Origin: Ophioderma brevispina
Taxonomy: Eukaryota > Echinodermata > Ophiuroidea > Amphilepidida > Ophiodermatidae
NCBI GenBank assembly: GCA_023653785.1
Contig: JAMKCH010051436.1
Coordinates: 54,955 to 118,954, forward strand
DNA length: 64,000 nt
Direction of reading: 5' to 3'
Shown in pieces: positions 12,267-22,378 of this stretch. The notes beneath the pieces were generated by a model that saw only the letters and a list, made by a program, of their open reading frames with translations, had not been told where the DNA came from and searched no databases. Every line of letters begins with the position of its first letter. Position 1 is the stretch's first letter. The position numbers were made by a program, and so were the translations under genes.

Positions 12267-13737
12267 GACAGGTTTGGCTTTCCTCGAAAGTATAGGAAAA
12301 ACTGCTTCATTAATTGCATGTTTGGTTGCACAATTTGTGTCAACGTACCTTTTACAAAGCTTGCCACTTAATGTTTCACTAGTAAAATGTTGACGCGAAG
12401 CATGATTACAAACAAAAACGATGTTCACTGTCCTCTGTACAAAAGGGGAACAATCATCTTGTGTAATTCACCAGTTTTAACAATGAACGTTAGTAGTAAA
12501 CATCCTGTATTTTATTTATTTTGAAACATTATTAGTTCATTCTATAAGATTCAGGTCACAATACTGTTCCAATCATCTTCAATAACATGAGAAAGTCGTT
12601 TGGTATTTATCCGCATTCTTTTGAATGTATTGAATGAAAATGATGTAAAAATACTAAAGTGAATCATAAATAATAAAATTGTTTTGTTGTTGTTATTGTT
12701 GTTTGTTTTGTTTTTTTTTGCTATTAAAACAGTAATTATGTATTATTTTGTATTAGGGAGTTTTGTACTTTGAGTATTGTGTCTAATAGATTCCATGTTT
12801 TCGGAATACTTCTTAGCAGTCCGATACATTCAATAAGGTTGTTTTAACATTAAGGTGCTTATAAAATTATCAAGAGTCATGAAACAACAACGAAATTTTG
12901 AAATGAAATGTTTATATCGTAGTATAATGGAATCTCACCGATATTAATTTGTCATTTCACCATAAATATTGCCTTAGCTTTCGCATTATAATTTAATTCT
13001 CTAATATAAAGAACGTATATCAAGACACCTGAAGATGATACTTCAACCAGAGAGCATAATTTTTTTTAAATCTATACAAACCTGCAAGAAAGACAAATCA
13101 TTCCGCGCCATATGTGTGCGACAGATAAAACAACATTAAAATATGGTTCCACTCAGCAACACGTTTTATCCAAATTGTCTTTAAAGCTTTTAAGTATAAA
13201 TCAACATATTGGCATTGTTTTACGCCTTCGCTTTTATAATTTGGTGTCATTTGCACATGCCTGACTTTATCAGGTTTGCCTTGCGAAATAAATTCAAATC
13301 TTCGTCAAATTCAAACAACTATATGCGTACATAGACGATAAGTTGTGCCTAGATTTAGACCAATGCTCGCCATACTCACCTCATCGAAATGTAGTTTTGA
13401 GTGTAAAGTTCATAGGCAAAGTAACTCATGAGTAGCCCTTATTGGTCTGAGTCATTTGCAAAAACTTTAAATTTTCCTTTTAAAGATTTTTTTTCAAGAT
13501 CATTTCCGGATACATGATCAACACCTTGCACTATAAAACGTGGTAAGTGGAATGGGTTGTTGTAGTTCGGACTTATAATTGCAAATAGATTTGTGTTTCG
13601 AGGCATTGGTAACAATGTAACGAATCGCTTGCAAAGGGCCGAATAATTAATATAAAAGAGTCAATTTGAAATGCAAGACAGATTGAATTTTATTGCGAGT
13701 TATCATTTTAAATGAAAACTATTTTGTTAAACTACGC
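12267..13737. other. Non-coding stretch with a TTG/T-rich tract
   Basis: A run of TTG and TTTTG repeats lies at about 12677-12720. No gene and no repeat partner were seen elsewhere in this interval. Confidence 0.45.
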
Positions 13738-13983
13738 CGATGGCAGATCCAGAATTAGTACAAGAGGGGCGCAAAGAAGGTAAAAAAACTGTGTGGGATC
13801 TTTCAGGCATTCAACTCTTCCATTGACGTAGGATAAATTTGTATAAGTGGACCAGCAGACGAAAACTCCTAGCATTATAAATGGGTAGAGAGTATGTGAA
13901 TCGCTGCCAACGGTTTTGGGTTTTGCACTTTTGAAACTCTGCTTCACGCCTCGCGTTGATCGGGTCTTGGATCCGCCACTGTG
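13738..13983. mobile_element. Small hAT-like non-autonomous element
   Basis: The left end reads ATGGCAGATCCAGAA and the right end TTGGATCCGCCACTG. Reversed, the right end is CAGTGGCGGATCCAA, which agrees with the left in 10 or more of the first 15 bases. CAGTGGCGGATCC is a typical hAT-superfamily terminus. The 246-bp interior has no transposase. An 8-bp target duplication, expected for hAT, is not clear. Confidence 0.45.
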
Positions 13984-14330
13984 TATAACGCACAATGTTT
14001 CCAAATGGAAAGGCTCACTTTAAAAACGCAGGTGCAAAGAAATGTCATGCCTCGGACAACGCTCGCCAGATAGATCCAGAAGAAAGTGAACCTTTCTGGC
14101 GGAAATACCAGTAAGCTGAACATTTAAAACCAACCGTTGTATACATTTCACAGTTCACATCGGAGTTTATTTGAGCCACGAAAAAGTTTTGATTTCGACA
14201 TTTTAGTTCGATTCTCTAAGTTCTCAAACTGATACGAAGGGTACTCTCGTCGACAGTCAATTTGAAACTCTGCCTGGTTTCTTACGACACCTATAGGGGG
14301 GGGGTAAGGACATCTTGTATTGCCACTCTG
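13984..14330. other. Non-coding stretch with a G9 run
   Basis: GGGGGGGGG-type run near 14295-14305; otherwise nothing recognised. Confidence 0.4.
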
Positions 14331-15060
14331 GCCATATTAAGACACACGGTCGTGTGTCCACAAGTTTTAAAAAATAACAACTAAAAAAAACACCAAAAAA
14401 CAGCCAAAAAACCATTAAAACAGCCAAGATACAAACGACACAAACCGTGAGTATATTAACCAAAACAAACTTCCCTTTGTTTGACGCGCGTTTGACGACA
14501 TAAATAGCCTAGGTGGCAATCTCATCAATCATCACTTAACCGCTCAATCACAAACTCAACCAAGCTGTATTGTCAACAACTCCACAAAGTAATATTGGGA
14601 CACGTTCATGTGCAACATATAAAATATGAAACGAAAACGATGAATTAGAAGTACTTTTCAAACGGTCACTTATAACGATTATTAGGGGCAAGTGCGAACC
14701 TCTTACAAGTGGTCCTCACAGACCTACAGCCTTTCTTACGAAAGGAGAGTAGCCAAACTTAATACAGATTTTTCTAGGTATCCTCATATGTGGCCTTTTA
14801 GTGATAATATTAAGATAATTCACTCTATCAAGAAAAATGACGTTTAATCGGGATTCTTGGTTCACATCACTACTGAACCATCACTACTAGTATATCCACA
14901 ATTTTGCGTTACATCAGTAAGCTTTCCTTCGTGGCCGAGCGGTCTAAGCGTTGCACTTTTATTGATTTTACTTTTGGATTTCTATTGTTGTCGGTTCGAG
15001 TCCGGCGGTAGCCCAAGACTTCAGCACATAAAATTACTAACACTAGAGTAAGATCATTTT
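14331..15060 (+). repeat. Repeat unit E1, ending in a tRNA-like sequence
   Basis: Collinear with E2 (15144-16385). Shared blocks include AAGACACACGG/AAGATACACGG, CCTTTGTTTG..CGCG..GTTTGAC, AACGATTATTA, CTCACAGACCTAC and the tRNA-like A and B boxes. E1 lacks the MITE present in E2, so it preserves the empty site at about 14688-14712. Units E1 and E2 are adjacent and in the same orientation. Confidence 0.7.
14925..15011 (+). repeat. tRNA-like sequence (degenerate, type II arm spacing)
   Basis: A-box TGGCCGAGCGG at 14932-14942 and B-box GGTTCGAGTCC at 14993-15003 both fit the pol III consensus, and the spacing fits a Leu/Ser-class tRNA with a long variable arm. The T-stem GTCGG/CCGGC pairs, but acceptor and anticodon stems do not form convincingly. 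It is therefore a tRNA pseudogene or the tRNA-derived part of a SINE, not a working tRNA gene. No strong T-run terminator follows directly. Confidence 0.55.
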
Positions 15061-15496
15061 CTTTACTTACGGACACCTTGGCCATAGAAGTTTCTGGAAT
15101 GTAAGTATATTATTCACAGCTATAGTTTCACACTTTCCAAATCTTCTTAAGATACACGGTAGTGTGCCAGCCAAAAGTGTTTCAAAATGAAAACCAAAAA
15201 CTCAGACAAACCAGCAAACAAGCATTAGAAATCCATGATACAAGCTACACACACCGTTATATTTAATCAGAAACCACTTCCTTTGTTTGTCCCGCGTGTT
15301 TGACTAGTCAAACCACTAGGGAGAGTAATCGTACGACGCTAAACTACTCGTAATACAATACGTAGCATTATTGAATCCAAGAAAGTATATTTGGTACATT
15401 GCATGAGCAAGAGCTGAAATTAGACAACGAAAACGACGAGTTAGAAAACTTTCAACGGTCCTGATAGCGATTATTAAGTGGCAAAATGTGAAACTA

Positions 15497-16031
15497 AGCC
15501 ATATAGCACATTTTTGAAGAGCGCCCCCAATTTTCAAATTTGAAATTATTTAAAACTAAATGTTATTACTTTGGTAATTGTATAGGAAAGTGCGAACGAG
15601 AATGCTAAAAAATGCTGTATTTATCAAAATAAACGATTTTGTAAGTAGAATTGGGATCCCCCGATTGGACTTAACGCAGAGCTGGAAAATGCTACGTTTA
15701 TGTCCGTCCAGCATGAATATTGCACCTCGAGAAAAATAACACCGCCTATTAAACTATTAAACAACTATGGATGAGCGTAGACAACGTCATGGCCTATTTC
15801 CTTCCCGGATATTCCCATGGAAGTCCGTTTCCATCAGCAGCCGTGTGAATTATTATCGGGGATCCCGTAATTATTCTAGTACAAACTTCCTTCGTTTGTG
15901 ACCCTAGCATTTTCGAGCTTAACCATTCACAGTTATTTTACTACCGTTTCAAGGCAACCGTGGAAAAATCTCCAATTTTTAAAAAAAGAAAAATTGGGGG
16001 CGCCTCTTCAAATAAATGTGCTACTATTGCT
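15497..16031. mobile_element. TIR element (MITE), copy 2, inside unit E2
   Basis: Collinear with the MITE at 6041-6587. It starts AGCCATATAGCACATTTTTG and ends ATGTGCTACTATTGCT followed by TTAA. Differences from copy 1 are mostly one- and two-base deletions. Because E1 lacks it, insertion came after the E duplication (or E1 lost it precisely). Confidence 0.8.
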
Positions 16032-16261
16032 TTAAAAAAACGGTCTCACAGACCTACCGCCTTTATTACGAAATTTCAATATGACAGAATTTTAGTACAT
16101 GTTTTCTTTATACCTCATGTACCTTTTACTGCTAACATTGAAAATAATTGACTTCATACAAGAAATTATGTTTAACGGAATTCGTTTGTTCAACATACTA
16201 ATGAACCCTCACTAGCATAATAACAACTTCGCGTCTTATGTTACAGCCTTCCTCGCCTCTC

Positions 16262-16352
16262 CCTCCTCCGTGGCGTAGCGGTCTAATAAGCGATAGGCGT
16301 CATTGATTTACTTTTGGTTAGTCGGTTGCTGTCAGTTCGAGTCCGCCTGTGG
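16262..16352 (+). repeat. tRNA-like sequence of unit E2
   Basis: A-box TGGCGTAGCGG at 16271-16281 and B-box AGTTCGAGTCC at 16334-16344. It aligns with the tRNA-like part of E1 (CGTGGC..AGCGGTCTAA, TTGATTTACTTTTGG, GTTCGAGTCCG). Stems are degenerate. Confidence 0.5.
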
Positions 16353-16385
16353 CCCCCCACTTTCGGCATATTAAAATATGCTTGT

Positions 16386-17954
16386 ATTCAGTTCTGGTAT
16401 CATTCTCTTTAATTGTAGGCAACGGTCACCTGACCATGAAAACGATATATGGAAAGTATATTGTACTTGTTGTATTCAGGTATTTTGAAAAAAAATTGGG
16501 GGCCGGGGGGGGTTGGGTGTTGTCAGTTTCGATTTTACAATGACTATTCATAACACTAGATATTTTGTCTTTGAGTATTTCGTAAAAAATAATCTAAAAA
16601 AAGTACTACTAGACCGGAATAAATGAGCCAATTATTTAAAATAATCCGGTGGTGATTTTCTCCCATTGAACCGAAAAAAAATTAATATCACAGGGAAATT
16701 TATGAACGTCTATTGTTATGAGAAAGATAGCTGCTTCATTTTCTTATACCAGAGACACACAAACTAGTTAAAAGTTATCAAGGAAAACGATCAACAAACT
16801 AGTGCTATGGACCAAAAGGTGTAAGCGGCCGTAAAAGCACACAAATCTGCATGTAATTCATTGCATTGCAGAGCCCATATGAAAAAACTATCGATTTCAT
16901 AATATAATTCGTTGAAATTCTCGGGAATGTTTCAAGGGAATACAATTCGCCTGAATATTATACAGCTACCTTTGAGGGCCCACTGGTCAGATAGGAATGT
17001 TGATTTTTAATTTGGGTGTTCAGTCGGTTCGAGTCCGTTCGACCCTACCATTTTCGACTTATAATTAATGTTGTTATATATAGTAAGTCTCAGTTTGTGC
17101 TATATCATTCTTTTAGTTGAGATGATTAATTCCCCAATTGATATAAAGTAGAAATTCAAGTCTGAAAGTACTGATTTGTTTATTGAGATTTCATTATATC
17201 ATCGTAAATAACCTCGTAAACAGTGACACAGTTCATATAGTTCACATATTCATGCACAAAATGTAGTGAGTTATGTGTTGACGTGTATTCTGGTTTACAA
17301 TAAGTAAAAATTATTACAAGATTGTCTCTAACAAAAAAAAAAAATGTCCTATGGCTAGATCGGGTGGCGTACACTCCCCGTAAGATTTTACAGGTATTTC
17401 ATATAAATTGATTAGAATTTTAATGCCAAAAGGCTTAATAATTATGGTATGTGAAATCATGCGTTGCTTCAGTTTGTAAATTTTACCTGTTTCAGACATA
17501 ATGTTCATCTTTGCATGAGATGGCCCACTTTTCACCGGGGGTCTTTTATGTGTATGCGCCAGTTATTTTAAAGGATTCTGAGTGAGGAATTTTATTTATA
17601 TAAGTTTATCGTAGAAATTAACAGGGAGTTCCTTAGAATTTCCCCTGTTTCTGTTGGTAATAAAATACGTGTTTCCTAAATAAAGCAGTAACTCATTCTG
17701 TTCTTTTAAAATGTAAAATAAAAGCGCCAGTGTATATCCAAAAAGGTACAATGGACCCAAATACACTTCCACAATGTTATGCCTTTTAATTTTTTTTGTG
17801 AAAATTGCCGAAACTTTAAAATCTGAATATCTCAGTAACTTGAAGGGAATATTACATGCAAAAAACACTAAAAGTTTTATTTTTACCTATAATAAAATTT
17901 TATAAAAATCTCAAATTTTGACACAGCCTATTTGATGTTGTTCACAAAAATAAA
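16386..17954. other. Mostly featureless stretch with a third tRNA-like B-box
   Basis: At 17026-17036 there is GGTTCGAGTCC, followed by CATTTTCGACTTAT and TATCATTCTTTTAGTT as in the ends of E1 and E2, so a truncated third E end lies at about 17012-17115. The rest is AT-rich, with an A-run near 17332-17343 and no credible gene. Confidence 0.45.
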
Positions 17955-18862
17955 GGACATCTACCATAAAAGAAAACGTTCAACGTAAAAAACACAACAA
18001 GTTTTTTAAAAAGAGTACGAGCCGTATCAAAGTTACTAAATGTTAAGAGAGCACCAAATATACTCAGTGAGTCTGCCCCATTGCCAAACTTGGTCCCATT
18101 CTTCTACAATGCAAAAAAGCAAATATCAGGTTTTCCCATCCTCAACCTCCAAACAGCCCAAAGATAATTTATAGTTTTTCATGCTAGAGGTGCTATAATG
18201 CAATAATGCAGGATTCAAAACAACCCCTCTTCATACGTGAGACAACCAGAGCAGCGGGACCGTCCTATGGTCTTTAGTACCCTTCTTCCCGTAGGGTATC
18301 TCACAGAGAAAGACCGGTACAATACCCAGAAACATACGTGAGTTGGACTATATCTAGAATCATAACCAACATCCTTGTAGACAGTCGACTGCAGATTCGT
18401 CGAAAACATTTTCATTGGGAAAGATAATTGATGTGACAAGGAGATTGGGCTTATTCCGTATGATGAATAGCCTACATCTCCACAAACTAGACATAAAGCA
18501 AGAAAACAAACGCAACTAAGAAATATAAATTTCAAAAGTATTCAAGTCAGAAACAAGACGCCCTTTACACAAGAAATAGGAATAATAATTCAAACTGCAA
18601 TATAACCTTAAGAACCAAATGCAGTTGGATTTATTTAAGCAAACAATTTGGTCTAATGAATATGGTTCCTTAAAATGTCAAAATTCTCAACAAAGAATTA
18701 GGCATGGAAGAAATGGGACCACAAGTTTGCCAATGCGGCAGACGCACTTGAGTATATTGGTGCTCTTTAAAATGTATTAATTTATACGAGCTAGGACTCT
18801 TTTTTTTAAAACCTTGGTGTGTTTTTTAGTTGAAAGTTTTTTTTGGTAGGATTAAAGTTATC
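17955..18862. mobile_element. Inverted-repeat element with ~160-bp arms
   Basis: The left arm (17955-18117) and right arm (18705-18862) are inverted copies. Matching blocks read outward to inward on the left strand are TTCAACGTAAAAAACACA, AAAAAGAGT, CGAGCCGTAT, GAGCACCAAATATACTC and TTGCCAAACTTG. The ~590-bp interior holds an open frame (18215-18535 minus). No target duplication was identified. Confidence 0.7.
18215..18535 (-). other. Open frame with secretory-signal-like start (probably not a gene)
   Basis: The frame begins with a Lys-Phe-Ile-Phe-Leu stretch, then Leu/Cys/Ala-rich residues and Gly-Asp-Val, like a signal peptide, followed by about 85 residues with no recognised domain. The codon at 18535 is TTG, and an in-frame stop lies two codons further upstream. 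The first in-frame ATG is deep inside, after the signal-like part. In a eukaryote this argues against translation as written, unless a spliced upstream exon supplies the start. A donor-like CAC|GTATGT lies at 18338/18337 on the minus strand. It sits wholly inside an inverted-repeat element. Confidence 0.12.
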
Positions 18863-19716
18863 TTGTAATATCAAGAATAAAGAATAGGACATTGATGTGG
18901 CTTGAGGATTATTTATTAACTGTTTTCATGCCCACAGCGAGTTAGGAAAACTTATATAACAGGTCATTGACCAACCCCTTGACTGCAAAATTCATACCAC
19001 TTATATCGTGAACTTGTTTTCTAAATAGGTTGGCATTATGCTAAGATTAAAACCTGTTAGACAGGTAAATGTTAACCAAACATCAATAATTTAAGTAGTA
19101 TTAATTAGAGGAAAATAAATGAATTAAACTTGTACAAATCCAGTATGGTATGCGCACATTGTATAATGCAGTATCTTTGTAAAATGGTAATAATGTTTCC
19201 TTGTGATGAACAAAGTGACTTAAAGTTTTACTATTTGACCCAAGTGGTATGATAAATATAATGTTATTTCCTATAGCAATCAAAATATAATCAAAGCAAC
19301 AAATGTGAAATAACAATTGCCATCGTTCTGATTCCTTCACCGGCCTTCTCCGCTAAACATTTGTCTCTATATCTTTCTACGCCTTATAGTACATTCTTTT
19401 TTCAATAGCTTAATAAATAAATATTGAGGATTTTACAATCATGTAAGAACAAGAAGAAACGACCCTGCTAGAAAGAGAATACCAAACCACTCCTGGTTAA
19501 TGGAAAGGAAGCACGGCCTCAATATAAGAGAAATGGGAACATAGCGGGAAACACCAAACTAAAAGAGCAGACATAAAAAGTGAAAGAAGATTAATAGGAG
19601 TGGTGGAAATGTCTATAAAACTTGGGATGAAAGCGATTTTTAGAGAAAACAACGTCAAATGTGGCCAAAAGGTTATAAAAATAAAAATATTAAATCGCAA
19701 CAAATCAAGTGTTTGA
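18863..19716. other. Non-coding stretch, nothing recognised
   Basis: No repeat partner in the window and no credible gene. Confidence 0.45.
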
Positions 19717-20130
19717 AATACAAACGATGATCACAAACCAATATGTTCAGTATTACTGCAGCAACCCACATCGGAGAACAGAAAAAGGTATATCGGCATA
19801 GAAAAACTTTTACCGCCTCCAAGAAATCTATACAAAGGTAAAACCAATTTCTTATTGGTTCTCAATCCTCGTCTCTGGGGGGGGGGGGGGGGGGGGTAAT
19901 CCGTAAATTAATGTTGCTGAAAATACAGACGATGATCCAAACTAATTTGTCAGTATTTGCTGGGATACTACCCACATCAGAAAAACATAAAACTGCACTA
20001 CCACTTGCAAATACTACCTTTCACTGACTCTTAAATATTGACATATAAAAAAATAGTGTACCTGCTTAAAAACGAACCACTTCAATGCATTCTTATGGTT
20101 TCAAGCCCTCGTCTACTATAGGGGGTACAA
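19717..20130. repeat. Tandem duplication, ~205-bp period
   Basis: AAATACAAACGATGATC at about 19717 recurs as AAATACAGACGATGATC at about 19922, and the copies stay collinear through TCAGTATT, CCCACATC and TCAA(T/G)CC(T/C)CGTCT. A G20 run (19877-19896) lies at the end of the first unit; the second has only GGGGG at the matching place, suggesting expansion in one copy. Confidence 0.7.
19877..19896 (+). repeat. G20 homopolymer
   Basis: Twenty consecutive G read directly. It can form a G-quadruplex and its exact length is likely unreliable in sequencing. Confidence 0.9.
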
Positions 20131-20699
20131 CACCTTCAGGTTTGTTAATTTGTTTATTTTCCCACCCCTATACATGGGATTTTCATACTTTGTGAAGTCA
20201 TATTGGGAATGCTGGTACTTATTTTGATCCAAAGGAAAGAAAGAAAGAAGAAACGTTAAGTATCCTCTTGGTACCAAATTTTAGAGAATGCATGTTCCAG
20301 TAACGCCCACTCACAAGTGAGGTGACACCCCCTAATCTTCAGGATTTGGACAAAAATGAACTCAGGGTAAATGAGAGTTATTGCACAAATGACCATTTTT
20401 TCGGTGCTTACAGAGTGGACATAACTGGGAGGACGAAACAATAGAGAAGGAAGACACAATATTGCAAGAGCCAAAGACCAGATGATTCGCCTTCCTATAT
20501 ATAACGGGAAAAATAACCACAACGCAATCTTAAATTTCCTCCACAGGTGTAACGAAACAAACCAAGCAAACAAAAAAAAAAAACAAATACAAACCAAAAA
20601 AGGAAAGCAAAACAAACAACGGCCAGACCAACAGACAAAATAGTACATGGGGACATGTAATGGATGTTTGGTTAGTTTTTTTCATATACAATTTTGACA
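20131..20699. other. Non-coding stretch with A-rich segment
   Basis: A-rich with CAAA repeats at about 20568-20640. The minus-strand frame at 20256-20648 is Phe/Leu/Val rich because of this composition and shows no domain. Confidence 0.4.
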
Positions 20700-21100
20700 C
20701 AAATTGTCTGTTTTGCAATACAGAATTTCATGGAGAATCTGAAAATCATGGGTGTATTTTTTTCTAAAATTTGTTTCTTGGGTGTTTATAAGGGGTCAAA
20801 ATTTGTACAGGGGTGGGAGTAAACAATAAAAGTGTTAAATTGTTTCAAATTTAGATCCGTCGGTTCGGCTGCTATAAGGTTTCTAAAAAGGTATAGTTTG
20901 CCATATTTACGACCTATTGTTTTTTAGTACAATAGGCTCAAGAAAGTTCAAGGTCATATTTATAGAATGGTCCGCTGTTGTTGAAACTGGTTTAAATCGT
21001 TCTTGGGTCATACTAAATAAGAAAATGTATATAGATTCTGTTTTCACTTTCAAAGTGCGACTTTAGAGATATGACTAGTAGTCTCCCATAGACCCTGTGG
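20700..21100 (-). repeat. F1 repeat family, copy b (minus)
   Basis: Inverted relative to 1820-2214 and collinear with it for roughly 350 bases. Together with the plus-strand fragment at 21285-21420 it forms a partial inverted pair: ACACCCATGATTTT occurs on both arms, on opposite strands. The two probably represent one foldback element. Confidence 0.75.
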
Positions 21101-21284
21101 ACCACGGGCATATTTGCCCTCTATTATTATCAAAACGTCATTACAACGCGACTTTATATTTTCGGCTTCTGTATCAGTAAGACGAACCATTTGGCACCAT
21201 GTTTAGAACAAACTGATGAATCTGAAATTTTACCCTCCAGTGTGACCTGAAACCCGTTTTACCTTGTAACTCTTGTACTATAAC

Positions 21285-21420
21285 ACTCAGGTAGCAAACT
21301 ATACCTTTCTGTAATCCTTGAAAGGTACTGACCATGAACACATTTTAAAAAATGACACCCATGATTTTTGATATCCTCATCAATTTTTGATTTAGAAAAC
21401 CTTGGTTTCAAGATGTATAT
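21285..21420 (+). repeat. F1 repeat family, right arm of copy b
   Basis: Contains GCAAACTATACCTTTCTG, ACCATGAACACATTTT and AAAATGACACCCATG, matching the F1 arm in plus orientation. Confidence 0.6.
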
Positions 21421-21470
21421 GAAATTTTTCACCAAAAACCCAGTTCCACGTTACTAAAAACCCAAACACG

Positions 21471-21536
21471 TACGCACACGCACGCACATACGCACAAACA
21501 CACAACAGACACGCCAACACAGACACAGACACAACC
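21471..21536. repeat. Imperfect CA/CGCA-rich repeat
   Basis: CGCACACGCACGCACATACGCA-like alternation followed by CAGACACAGACACA, read directly. Confidence 0.75.
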
Positions 21537-22011
21537 TTGTTAGTAACTATTTAACAAATCAGCTTATCGATGAAAAAATGGTACCATTATTAAGATCTTT
21601 CACACCCTTGGACTCAAACTTGATAATCTTATTGTGACCAGCTTTAATCCCCCAAGAATCGATCATGCGACTCTTTCCTAAATGGGTCGGTTACACAAGA
21701 TAGCCATAAATAATAAAGCAAGCTTATGAGAACCGCTTTTGGCCATGGAATGGTTTGTAAAGAATATGAAGAAGATTTTAACATCACGGTATCAAATGCA
21801 AGGCACTAACAATCTCGTTTTCTTGTCTAAAAAAATTGTTTAGGTTTGTTTGTTGTGTTTTTTCTGTGGGTTTTGTAGTTTTCTTGTTGTTTATATGTTG
21901 GGAAAGCGTTTGTGTAATAACGAAGTCGGTATTCCCAAAGCTTACAATATATACGGACATTGAGGCTGCACACTTTTTATCGGATTGGAAGAGTTATTCA
22001 AGGTACACTGA

Positions 22012-22066
22012 TCATTCATTATTATTCATTATTCATTCAGTCATTAATTCATTCATTCATCATCTA
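22012..22066. repeat. TTCA/ATT simple repeat
   Basis: Irregular (ATTC)n and (ATT)n units. This lies inside the longest open frame of the window (21836-22378), which starts at TTG and is dominated by A- and T-rich low-complexity sequence, so that frame is not called as a gene. Confidence 0.8.
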
Positions 22067-22378
22067 CTACAGACATACATACAGCAGTTAATCAGTGGTT
22101 CAGTGAATGCATTGATTATTTTCAACATCAATATGTACATCAAAAATATAAAAACACACAGAAAAAACATATTTCGGAATATGATATGGGGGATGAATGA
22201 GATGAAAGGACCCAAAAGGCCAGAAGTGATCAAATTACCAAAAAAACATTTAACTTCCAACAACAAATATTTTTTTGTTTTAATTTTACATAAAAAAAGA
22301 GAAACAAAAAATATAGAAAAAAAAAAACAATTCTCGCTCCAAAACCTAATTTCCAACGAATTGGACCGGTTTAGTTGA

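Larger units (their letters stand above)
15144..16385 (+). repeat. Repeat unit E2 (with MITE insertion)
   Basis: Second copy of the E unit in direct orientation after E1. The similarity is interrupted by the 535-bp MITE at 15497-16031 and resumes with GGTCTCACAGACCTACCGCC. Compared with E1 and with MITE copy 1, this stretch shows many single-base indels. Confidence 0.7.

Noticed and set aside
12165..12428. Overlapping frames around the GT repeat
   Set aside because: All derive from the dinucleotide repeat being open in every frame.
14925..15011. Functional tRNA-Leu or tRNA-Ser gene
   Set aside because: A and B boxes fit, but acceptor and anticodon stems do not pair, and related copies are equally degenerate.
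18215..18535. Secreted peptide gene
   Set aside because: The signal-like start has no ATG, an in-frame stop is two codons upstream, and the frame lies inside an inverted-repeat element.
21836..22378. Longest open frame in the window, 180 residues (plus)
   Set aside because: It starts at TTG, its middle is TTCA/ATT simple repeat, its end is A-rich Lys/Asn sequence, and the opposite strand is also open over much of it. No domain was recognised.
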